This document shows, piece after piece, positions 34,374 through 42,943 of a stretch of 64,000 bases of DNA; the first letter of the stretch is position 1, and every line of letters starts with the position of its first letter. The notes beneath the pieces were generated by a model that saw only the letters and a program-made list of their open reading frames with translations, was not told where the DNA came from and ran no database searches. The stretch is from an uncultured Oscillospiraceae bacterium. GTDB lineage: Bacteria > Bacillota > Clostridia > Oscillospirales > Acutalibacteraceae. Location of the stretch: NCBI GenBank assembly GCA_900555015.1, contig USJL01000005.1, positions 32,346 through 96,345 on the forward strand, read 5' to 3'. The position numbers and the translations under genes are program-made.

Positions 34374-35103
34374 ATTATATTTACGCACGGAGTGCAATCA
34401 AAGATACTTGTGGTTTGAAAATAATCAAAATAACTATGAATTGATTAAGAGTTATTATCCTCGTTTTTATGACCGCATTTATGAAATGCAAGAGATTTTA
34501 AAGGCACAGGGTAGAGTCCTTGATATGGCAGAAATTGCTTTCGAGATAGTTTTAAATAATATGTTTATCAACTATATGGATTATGATGCTGTTGCCTCTC
34601 TTGAGGAATTTTTAAGTATTATTCCTGCAAGTAATCAGACTTTGGATGACAGAAAAAAAGTGCTTACAGCTCATTTTAGAGGCTATGGGAAGATTTCTGC
34701 ATCTGTTATTAAAGAAACTTCAGCAAGTTATAATCTTGAGGCCGAAACGTACTTTGATGAACAGGATGAAAACGGTAATTTTTTATTAAGAATAAAACTT
34801 AAAGTACCACGTTATTCGGATTCAATATCTGATTATGTAGAGAATGTAAGAATTCTTGACATTAGATTGCCAGCACACTTAAAAAAATTCTATGACATTG
34901 TCCTTGAAACAGATTCTAAAATCGGTCTGGCGCAAATTTCAGTATTCAGATTGCATTTTCAACAAACTTCAGAAGCAATAGATTATTCTAATGCTCCGAT
35001 TTGGTTTGTGGATGACGACAATAATATGCTGATAGATGATGATGGAAATATTTTAATTGAAGAAAGGAGTGTTGCTAATGTTTCCCAGATTGAAACCTAC
35101 TAA
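34366..35103 (+). CDS. XkdU/YmfQ-like baseplate protein (DUF2313)
   Basis: Start ATG 34366 is set by AAGGAG upstream and overlaps the J gene by 8 bases. The 245-residue protein has a helical head (YPRFYDRIYEMQEILKAQGRVLDM) and the EEFLSIIPASNQTLDDRKKVLTAHFRG block of YmfQ proteins. The tail ends with two acidic strands (VDDDNNMLIDDDGNILIEE), as in the tail terminator above. It is the tail protein that carries the fibre in Mu-like phages. Confidence 0.82.
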   Translation: MNKLYLRTECNQRYLWFENNQNNYELIKSYYPRFYDRIYEMQEILKAQGRVLDMAEIAFEIVLNNMFINYMDYDAVASLEEFLSIIPASNQTLDDRKKVLTAHFRGYGKISASVIKETSASYNLEAETYFDEQDENGNFLLRIKLKVPRYSDSISDYVENVRILDIRLPAHLKKFYDIVLETDSKIGLAQISVFRLHFQQTSEAIDYSNAPIWFVDDDNNMLIDDDGNILIEERSVANVSQIETY

Positions 35104-36637
35104 AAATGCAGAGGCTCAAATGCTTAAAACTATTGAGGGTGCAACACTGCGTTTTTCCAGAATTGGACTTGGCAATGGTGAAAGACCTTCGATTGATTTT
35201 GAAGATATAACCCAAATGCAAAACCTTGTGTGTTTTGGTAATCTCACAAGCTATGAAAGAAATGGCACTAATGCTATAATTCATTGGCAGCTTGATTGTG
35301 CATCTGTTGAAAATACTTTTGACTGGACGGAATATGCTTTATTTGCACTTGACGAAAATGATAATGAATTTTTGTTTTCTTATTCATATAATGAGGGCAC
35401 GCCTCAGCCAATTTCTTCTGTTAATTCAGAATCGCTTGTTATGTTGGAGAATGACATAAATATCTGTATAGGTGATGCAGAACACGTAAGTGCAATAATC
35501 GGTGAATATTCGGCATATGCCAGCAAAGAAACTGTTGAAGAGCACCTTAACAATAAGGATAATCCCCATAATGTAACAGCAGATCAAATAGGTCTTGAAC
35601 ATGTGGAAAATGTTTCTGTCAACAATGCTATGCCAACATTTACAGAATCAGAAATAATGGAAAATATACAATCAGGTGATAATACAAGTACTTTGTGGGG
35701 TAAAGCAAAGAAATTATTTTCTACTCTGATTACCCATATTTCCAATAAGAATAATCCGCATGGGATTACAACTGAGAAAATTAATGCTGCAAAGTCATCA
35801 CATAAGCATTCAACAACGGATATAAATGATGGTGTTTTATCAGTGTCAAGAGGGGGAACTGGCACATCTGATTTGAATTCATTTTTGAAGAAATTGGTGA
35901 GCGATAAATCGATTATTTTGTCAAACAATCGATTTCTTAAAGGTCAAACTACTACGGGTTCATCACATAATCTGATTGGTATGAACAATCAGAATGAAGT
36001 ATCTGTAGGTAATGACGAGGCCAATATAATGCATATACACTGCGGTCCCGGTGGAGAGTTCTGCTTTAGATGGATTGCAGGAGGTCTTTATAAATATTTT
36101 CATATAACTAATTCAAGTAGTATTTACTGCGACCAGATTGACCTTGCTTCAGGTAGACAGTCGGATTCCGGCGCAAATCTTGGTACAAGCACATATAGAT
36201 TTAATACTGTATATGCAAAGACCGCTCTTAATACTTCTGATAAGAAATTAAAAGAAAATATCAAACCATATTTATTAGGAAAAGCACTTCTTGAAAAAAT
36301 TTCATATAAGGAATTTAATTTTATTGGCGATGAAGAAAAAAGAGTCGGTGTAATCGCACAAGAAATTTTCAAAGTATGTCAGGATTTAGGAATTCATAAC
36401 AGCAGCATATATAATGCTTCTGTTAAGGATAATGATGCTGATAAACATCCTGAACTTGAAAATTTATCCGATGATGAAATTATCAAATACAAAGATTCCG
36501 AACTTTCTTGGAATGTTGATTATCAACAATTAACCAATTGTTTGCTATCAGGATTCCAAAATTATATGAGGGAAACTGAACAAAGAATTAGCAAATTAGA
36601 AAATATAATTGGAGGCAATGATAATTATGGGATATAA
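35078..36637 (+). CDS. Tail fibre protein with S74 self-cleaving chaperone domain
   Basis: AAAGGAG lies 10 bases before ATG 35078; 519 residues. The N-terminus is the fibre attachment domain (PRLKPTKNAEAQMLKTIEG). Two shaft repeats VEEHLNNKDNPHNVTADQIG-like and THISNKNNPHGITTEKINA follow, then a head with GGTGTSDLNSFLKKL. The C-terminal 130 residues are an intramolecular chaperone (peptidase S74): NTSDKKLKENIKPYLLGKAL, with the S-D-..-K residues for self-cleavage, and KRVGVIAQEI. It trimerises, folds the fibre and is cut off. Confidence 0.88.
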   Translation: MFPRLKPTKNAEAQMLKTIEGATLRFSRIGLGNGERPSIDFEDITQMQNLVCFGNLTSYERNGTNAIIHWQLDCASVENTFDWTEYALFALDENDNEFLFSYSYNEGTPQPISSVNSESLVMLENDINICIGDAEHVSAIIGEYSAYASKETVEEHLNNKDNPHNVTADQIGLEHVENVSVNNAMPTFTESEIMENIQSGDNTSTLWGKAKKLFSTLITHISNKNNPHGITTEKINAAKSSHKHSTTDINDGVLSVSRGGTGTSDLNSFLKKLVSDKSIILSNNRFLKGQTTTGSSHNLIGMNNQNEVSVGNDEANIMHIHCGPGGEFCFRWIAGGLYKYFHITNSSSIYCDQIDLASGRQSDSGANLGTSTYRFNTVYAKTALNTSDKKLKENIKPYLLGKALLEKISYKEFNFIGDEEKRVGVIAQEIFKVCQDLGIHNSSIYNASVKDNDADKHPELENLSDDEIIKYKDSELSWNVDYQQLTNCLLSGFQNYMRETEQRISKLENIIGGNDNYGI

Positions 36638-38432
36638 AAGGCTATCAGAACAGCCTACAACAAATGTTATTAAGGATGATGACAGTATTATAGGTGTGTT
36701 TGATGGAAAACTTGGTTTGGCAAATGTTAATAATTGGCTTTCCAAAATCAATGCAAGTTTTGATATCACTGTTGATAGTGATACTGATGAAGAATATATT
36801 TTAAGTATTACAGTTGGCAGAAAAACAATTACTACACCAAATTTGAAAAATGTATCAATTCAAAATGCGTTAATTGAATCGGGGCATTTATATTTTAATA
36901 TGTCAGATGGCAGTATTATTGATGCTGGTATTGTTACATCAAATGTTAAAAAATACGGTGTTTGCTATGATATGAACAGTGCAAATCCGAAGCTGACAAG
37001 ACTTGGTGATGCAAGATATATGCGAGCAGAAATAGCAAACGGACCTGATGATGCTAATGTAGTCAATGATTTTGATAATGTGTATCCTTGGTGTGATATC
37101 AAACGATGCACAGTTATTGCTGACGGTACAGTAACATCATATGAGGGAGATCCTGATTATATTGAAAACGGTACAATGGGCGAGGTTATGACAGAAATCC
37201 CTGAACATTATGAAATGAAATATATATCAGAAGCTACCGGCAAAATGTATTATTATGTGAGTGAGGAAAAACTCAATGAGTATTATAAATTTGTACCGAA
37301 AAAATATATCGGTTCATTCCTCATGACAGATGTACTTGCATCTTGGGAAGCAAGCGAAGGCAATTCAGCAGAAAGCCGTGTCGGCAGAGGAAGATATGCA
37401 TCTACATATAGCTTTCAGGATGCGCAGACACTTGCCAAAGCAAAGGGTAAAGGCTGGCATCAGTTTGATATATTTGATTATGAAACTGTTAAAACACTGT
37501 TTTTGATTGAATTTGCAACACTGGATAGTCAGTCGATTTATCTTGGTTCTGATAATATTACTTCGAGGAATATAAATATGTATCCATCAGAAGAATGTTG
37601 TCTTGATGCATTGAATTCAACAAATAATGTAACTGAAACAGAATTTGCAGTGGATTATTTTATTGCTGAAAAAGATTCTTTTTTCATCGGAGATTATGTT
37701 GAAATTGAGGTTTTAAAAAATGATACTCCAACAGAATTAGATTATGAAGATTCAGGCAGTATTTTTGCAATCAGAAAAATTGAAGATACAGAGCCGATAG
37801 ATGCAACTCAATATCCTGATATAGCTGATAATATGTGCGTGTATTATATGAATAATAATGTTGTTATCGGCAAGGAAGGAAGCGTTTATATTGTTACTGA
37901 ACTTAACGGCCTGTTAAATAGTATAAGAGCGTCATCCGGGAAATTGCCTTATCATGGACACGAAAACGGCGGATTTGTATATCGTGGGCTTGAATATTTT
38001 CTGAGTGTATCATATACTTGGATAGATGGTATCATTATTCATGACGGAAAGTATTGGATATGCGATAATCCTGATAATTACAGTAAATCAATATATAAGT
38101 TTGATGAAAACGGAAATGCGACAGAGGAACTTCTGTATAAAGAAATAACAGCATTTCAAATACCAAATACAGGCTTTATCAGTAAAATGGGATATGATGA
38201 AGAAACAGGATTAACACTTCCTGTTGAAACAAATGGCGGTTCAAATACAGGGTATTGTGATAGCTTTGGGAAACCATCAAGCAGTAATGCAATGAATATT
38301 GTTCGCTGGAGAACTCAAACATACGCTCAGTCTGCACAAGCGTATCAATCAGGGCTGTTCAGTTGGTATTGTTCTTCTCATTCTACGAGCAGGACTTATT
38401 CCTATGCGCGCCTTTCTTATAGCCATTCTTAA
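36627..38432 (+). CDS. DGR target protein with variable C-terminal lectin-like domain
   Basis: 601 residues; ATG 36627 preferred over ATG 36618, which is too close to GGAGG (36611-36615). The beginning resembles a fibre-tip attachment region (RLSEQPTTNVIKDDDSIIG). The last about 30 residues, SGLFSWYCSSHSTSRTYSY and ARLSYSHS, are encoded by the variable repeat 38339-38419 and have the GLF..W....ARLSY pattern of C-type-lectin-fold DGR targets. Position after the fibre gene fits a receptor-binding protein at the tail tip. The central part is unrecognised. Confidence 0.8.
   Translation: MGYKRLSEQPTTNVIKDDDSIIGVFDGKLGLANVNNWLSKINASFDITVDSDTDEEYILSITVGRKTITTPNLKNVSIQNALIESGHLYFNMSDGSIIDAGIVTSNVKKYGVCYDMNSANPKLTRLGDARYMRAEIANGPDDANVVNDFDNVYPWCDIKRCTVIADGTVTSYEGDPDYIENGTMGEVMTEIPEHYEMKYISEATGKMYYYVSEEKLNEYYKFVPKKYIGSFLMTDVLASWEASEGNSAESRVGRGRYASTYSFQDAQTLAKAKGKGWHQFDIFDYETVKTLFLIEFATLDSQSIYLGSDNITSRNINMYPSEECCLDALNSTNNVTETEFAVDYFIAEKDSFFIGDYVEIEVLKNDTPTELDYEDSGSIFAIRKIEDTEPIDATQYPDIADNMCVYYMNNNVVIGKEGSVYIVTELNGLLNSIRASSGKLPYHGHENGGFVYRGLEYFLSVSYTWIDGIIIHDGKYWICDNPDNYSKSIYKFDENGNATEELLYKEITAFQIPNTGFISKMGYDEETGLTLPVETNGGSNTGYCDSFGKPSSSNAMNIVRWRTQTYAQSAQAYQSGLFSWYCSSHSTSRTYSYARLSYSHS
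38339..38419 (+). repeat. DGR variable repeat (VR)
   Basis: 81 bases at the 3' end of the target gene. It aligns without gaps to the template repeat at 38535, with three differences at 38387 (G for A), 38401 (C for A) and 38414 (T for A). All three fall on adenines of the template, the signature of adenine-specific mutagenic retrohoming. Two changes are silent; that at 38401 changes Tyr to Ser. Confidence 0.9.
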
Positions 38433-38440
38433 AGAGGGGG

Positions 38441-38462
38441 ACTGGGGGAAACCTCCCCCAGT
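38441..38462 (+). other. Hairpin just downstream of the VR
   Basis: ACTGGGGG (38441-38448) pairs perfectly with CCCCCAGT (38455-38462), loop of six bases, 21 bases after the end of the VR. In the Bordetella phage DGR an 8-bp hairpin after the VR marks the target for homing; this one has the same stem length. It could also act as a weak terminator of the target gene. Confidence 0.6.
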
Positions 38463-38534
38463 TATTCATAGAATATTAAAACGGAGGTTTTGAAAATGTA
38501 AAAAATAACATATAAATTGGGACTCAGTATGCAT

Positions 38535-38615
38535 AGCGTATCAATCAGGGCTGTTCAGTTGGTATTGTTCTTCTCATTCTACAAGCAGGACTTATTACTA
38601 TGCGCGCCTATCTTA
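38535..38615 (+). repeat. DGR template repeat (TR)
   Basis: 81 bases, 196 bases downstream of the VR and 123 bases upstream of the reverse transcriptase start. It has 18 adenines, three of which correspond to substituted positions in the VR. The copy is not in an expressed reading frame (TAA at its 3' end). Partial homology extends upstream (CTCAGT at 38523) with a one-base length difference. Confidence 0.88.
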
Positions 38616-38738
38616 ATTCACATTTTATTATATTAATATATTTCAGCGCATATTGTTTCCCGTGCCGCTTGGCAAAAAATGAACCGATGAATGGAAAGGG
38701 TTAGTAGGTATCTTGAAAGCCCTTTAGGTGAATAAGAA

Positions 38739-41700
38739 ATGAAAAGACAAGGATACATATTTCAGAATATTGTAGATTATGACAAAATAAAATATGCAAT
38801 ATTAAAAGCATCAAAAGATAAAAGAAGCCGCAGAAGTGTAAAGAAAATACTCTGCGACTTGGATTATTATACTTTGAAACTTCAAAATATGTTAATCAAT
38901 AATGAATTCACACCAGCAGTACCGGTTGAAAAAACTATAATAAGCGGCGGCAATTTGATAGATAATATGAGTTTTACCGATAAAAATGGTAATAATATGC
39001 TTGAAAATGCGGGATTTGATGATATTGCAATATCCGGAAAGTATAGTAGTTTTTCGGCAGCAAACGCTCCGTCTCCCGAGGCAGGAATTGGTTGGAACAC
39101 AACCGCTGCAGATTATATGGTTGAAGTAGGTAATATAAAAAACGGCGATGCGTACGGGTTAAGCGCAATAATTGAAACCGTAATAAAAAAGCCCTACATA
39201 AAAAATGGTGACCAATTTGTCGAATTAAACGCAAGCCAAGATAGCTCTTTGTACCAAATAGTAAATACCACCCCCGGTAAAATGTATAGATGGGGTTTGT
39301 CACACAGAGGGCGAAGCGGTGTGGACACTATGGCTTTGATTATAGGGCCTAATCAAACTTATGCTCCTAAAAAAGCTTCGTTAACAGCCCGTGACCAGCT
39401 TATGAAAATAGTTGACTGGCTTTACAGTCAGACCGATGTTGCGCTGGATATTCCGGTTACCGGCTGCAGTAATGAGATTAAGCTGTATACCTCTAAATTT
39501 AATGCCAGCGGCGGATTTGAATATTCGGGTGACAGCATAAGCTGGCAAAGTGATGAAAATCATACCGAGGAATGGTCAATATGGATTATTTCCTCGCAGA
39601 ACGACGATTGGTACGACTACGGCAATATTGAAAACGGAGCTACTTATAATTATAACTATATTGTCCCGAAAGGACAGGAAAACACCATATTCGGCTTTGT
39701 TTCGGTCAACGCCGTTGACGCTTCCGGTAAAGATAACAAAACCTACGGCAATCTGTTGGATAACATTGAATTCAAAGAATTTTATTATGTGAATGTTGAC
39801 TTTAACAAATCTCCTGTCAGTGAATACGGCAACGTATATATCGATCCAGAGGTTGATGACACCTTTGAGCCCGATGACGACACGATAGACACGGGCTGGG
39901 TTTTCGCAGGCAGTAATATCACTGTGTGTTACCAACCGGGGCTGAGAGAGTTTATCGGCGGATACATAAACGGCGTATTTGTTCCCGCTGACGAATGGAT
40001 TGAAGTTACGGTTGACGGAAAAAAAGAATATCAGTATAAATTTAACAATGTCAATTCTTCCATTACGGTCAATATCATTTATCAGGCCAAAAATGTTATT
40101 TATGATTCCTGCAATCCGTATCCGTATCAATATAACGGAGACGGGTCCGGTTATGAGGTTCCGCTGAGCGACAGTTTACCCGAATACATCTCTCACGCTC
40201 CGCAAGCGGATGACGGCTGGAAGTTTATGGGTTGGCAATATATCTTAACCCAAGAAAGCGATATCAAAACATATATGTTAGACGCGGTTCACAAGGTTGA
40301 GTATTATGAAGATGCTAACGGAGAAGCCTTTCTCAGAATATACAACGATGCTCACTCCGATACACCCGTTGTTTCAAACATACCCGAAAGTGACGGCATT
40401 ACCTTCTTCGCACAATGGAAATACCGTCAAAGGGTGATTGCCAAAACCTTTGATGAAGCGTCGTCAACCTACGAAACAAGTACAGAGGGCGGAACGGTTG
40501 AAGTAAAGCTGTTGTATACCGATGACAAAAGCCCTGAAAGCGCAACCGAGTATAAGCCGGTCGGTGAAACAGCGGTCGGTCAGGAGCTTTACGCCTCCGC
40601 GGGTGATACCTATATCGGCATCACCGCGAAGAACAAAACCGGTTTTGTCTTTGGCGGCTGGTACGATGAAAGCGGAGCTTTGGTCACAAGAAACCCGACC
40701 TATTCCTACAAGGTCAAAGACGGCGATGTTACGCAGTTATACGCTTACTTTGACCCGATTGGTTATGATGTTACCGTAAACACAAAGGCAATCGGAAATG
40801 CCGAGGATGAAAGTAAGTATTTTGCAATAAACTGTACTTTTTCCGGATTGCGTGAAAACCATATATATGCAATAACCGGTCTGCCCAATAATGCTAATAT
40901 AACGGTAAACGGCGAAACAGTAGTAAACCCTACAAATATCAAAGCCAACGAAAACGGCAAGGCAGATATTACCTTATATATGAAACACGGCGACTCCGCA
41001 ACGCTTTTTCATTTGCCGGCAGGCGCGGTTTATTCCGTGACGGCTGACAACAGCACGAAGAGCGGTTTCAGCGTCAGAGGTGAGGTTACGGCGGAAACAT
41101 TGGCGCTGCAAAACAAAGCTGTAGATGTATTCTTTTACAAAGCGGATCAATTTGTTTCCTTCGACTTTGGAAAACACTATGAGGGTATTCTGTCGAAACA
41201 AAGCCCGCTTGAAATTACAATTACCAAAAAAAGCAGTTATACATTAGATGTTGAAACGATGTATACCCCGTCAATATATACAGGGCTTAATATTTCTCTT
41301 CACTTTTACACTTTAGACGGAACGGACAAAGAGTTTTTCACGGGCACCAGAATTTTGATGATTGATTTGTCCAATCAAAATGAACCGAAGTATTACAATT
41401 ATACTGTAAATGATCCTGTATCTGCCATAGATCTTACGCAATTTACCGAACTTGGCTCGGCAGACACTCATTTTGTTCCGAAGTCAGGCGATATGTTGAC
41501 CGAAAAGCTGGTGTTTATTGTCGATTATGTCGGTACGAACGATGCAGAAAGTGGGAAAATAGCCCTTGTTTATAACAATAACGATGGCGAACTGACAAAT
41601 ATTATAACCCCGCCTAAAAAGGCAGTCATAATAGGTACAGACACAACAGCGCTTTCCGCCGACGCAGTCGGCAGCGGTAATACAGCAAGCGACGGACCTT

Positions 41701-42371
41701 TTGCAATTAACATTACCGTAGGCGAAAGTGCGCCCGCTGTAAATACTACCTACGAAGGTAGCGAAAGCGGTAAGTATGCGGTGAAACTGTCGCTTGACAG
41801 TGGGAAACTGCCAGATGGTTCTTATGCAGTAGTAGGCGGAAAAACTTATTACAGCAACAACGGATATATTAAAATTTCTCCGATTACTACGGGCAGTTTC
41901 AATGTGAATATTCATTCTCCCGTACCGCTTGAACTTTCCGACGGCAAGGTGAAATTTACGGCAACCTTATTGTCGGCGGTTTCAACCTCGGCCACAGTTC
42001 CGGCTGCAATAAGTACAACACCGATAGAGTACAGTTGTGTTGATGTTGCTATTGATGCCGAGGTTTCAAATAAAGTACTGTCACCCGGAAATGTCAGGGA
42101 TGCGAAAATCACATTAAAGCATAAAAACCTTGATGAAGTTAAATTAACAGTAAGCCAAAAGAACAGTGACGGAACATATACCGAGATTTTAACCGATGTC
42201 AATGTAAATTTGCCTGACGATAATGCTGAATTTACGGTTAATTTATCTAACGCTTTTAACGCAGAATTAGGCAAAACGTATATTTTCTCATTTGTCGGAT
42301 ATGTCGGCAGTCTCCCAGTTTGCAGGGATAATTGCTGTGTAGTCGGTGGGTATGTATTAAAGAACAATTAA
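38739..42371 (+). pseudogene. Chimera: DGR reverse transcriptase N-terminus fused in frame to a headless surface protein
   Basis: Residues 1 to about 66 match the N-terminus of DGR reverse transcriptases (MKRQGYIFQNIVDYDKI, KDKRSRRSVKKILCDLDYY, LINNEFTP). The polymerase motifs, including the YxDD box, are absent. From about 38930-38950 the frame continues into another protein: NLIDNMSF and a CBM-like beta-rich domain, DGWKFMGWQY and FGGWYDESG units like the listeria-bacteroides (Flg_new/InlB-B) repeats, and further beta-rich domains. That part has no signal peptide, no start and no sorting signal, and its sequence is richer in G and C. It is either a deletion fusion or an assembly join. Confidence 0.82.
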
Positions 42372-42383
42372 AAGCACACATAA

Positions 42384-42428
42384 ACAAAGGCTCTTCAATA
42401 AATTTACAACTTCTTGAAGAGCCTTTGT
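42384..42428 (+). terminator. Long inverted repeat after the surface protein
   Basis: ACAAAGGCTCTTCAA (42384-42398) pairs perfectly with TTGAAGAGCCTTTGT (42414-42428), 15-base loop. It lies 13 bases after the stop codon. There is no long T run, so it may be a bidirectional terminator or an mRNA-stabilising hairpin. Confidence 0.6.
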
Positions 42429-42467
42429 TATACTAACTTAAATAGAAATGTATTACAATTTGGTTTT

Positions 42468-42527
42468 TCAGCAGAGAAATCGCTCATACCATAGCCCATT
42501 GTTTTCGTCATATTTGTACTTTTCCAT
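42468..42527 (-). pseudogene. TnpV transposon-protein remnant (N-terminus)
   Basis: On the minus strand AGGAGGT precedes an ATG at 42527; the peptide MEKYKYDENNGLWYERFLC then stops. The start matches the beginning of TnpV proteins of Clostridia conjugative/mobilisable elements ('Y.YDE.NGLWYE'), which are normally over 110 residues long. Only about 15 codons match, so this is a relic left by deletion. Confidence 0.6.
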
Positions 42528-42660
42528 AAAATCTTGACCTCCTAAAATCTTGTGCTACCATCATATCAAATAGTTACAATGCAAGCAAATGTACGGAGAA
42601 ATATGTGTGCCATCAGCCGGTTTTTAAGTATGAAATTTAGGTCGGTTAAGAACATCCGTA

Positions 42661-42852
42661 CCATTTATAAAGATACTCAATACGCTTGGCGTATCGGCAG
42701 ATATGGTTTTGAGTGATGTGTTGGATAACGGTTACACAGTTAAAAACTCAATGCTGAATGAAAAACTAGAAAAACTCGCTCCCGAAGATAGAAACCGTAT
42801 TTATGAAGTGATAGATACGATGATAAAACAATCAAAACAAATATTACCGTGA
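42661..42852 (+). pseudogene. Fragment of an XRE-type regulator (C-terminal)
   Basis: The frame 42661-42852 encodes FIKILNTLGVSADMVLSDVL and later LAPEDRNRIYEVIDTMIKQ, the usual C-terminal third of small helix-turn-helix regulators from Clostridia mobile elements. There is no start codon or HTH upstream. A good terminator follows immediately. Together with the TnpV remnant it marks a decayed mobile element. Confidence 0.6.
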
Positions 42853-42856
42853 ACTT

Positions 42857-42886
42857 AAAAGCTCGCCTTCGTAGGCGGGCTTTTTT
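42857..42886 (+). terminator. Intrinsic terminator
   Basis: AAAAGCTCGCCT (42857-42868) pairs with AGGCGGGCTTTT (42873-42884) apart from one mismatch; four-base loop and six T. It ends the XRE remnant. Confidence 0.8.
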
Positions 42887-42943
42887 GCGAACCTGTATAG
42901 TTGTGTAGGTGTCGTAAAATAACGACAACTTGGTAAAGATAGA

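Noticed and set aside
38299..38493. A 64-codon ORF overlapping the VR in another frame
   Set aside because: It is a shadow of the target gene's end; it lacks a ribosome site and runs through the hairpin.
38523..38534. Extending the TR/VR alignment further upstream
   Set aside because: Similarity goes on (CTCAGT.TGCA) but needs a one-base gap, so I limited the repeats to the gap-free 81 bases.
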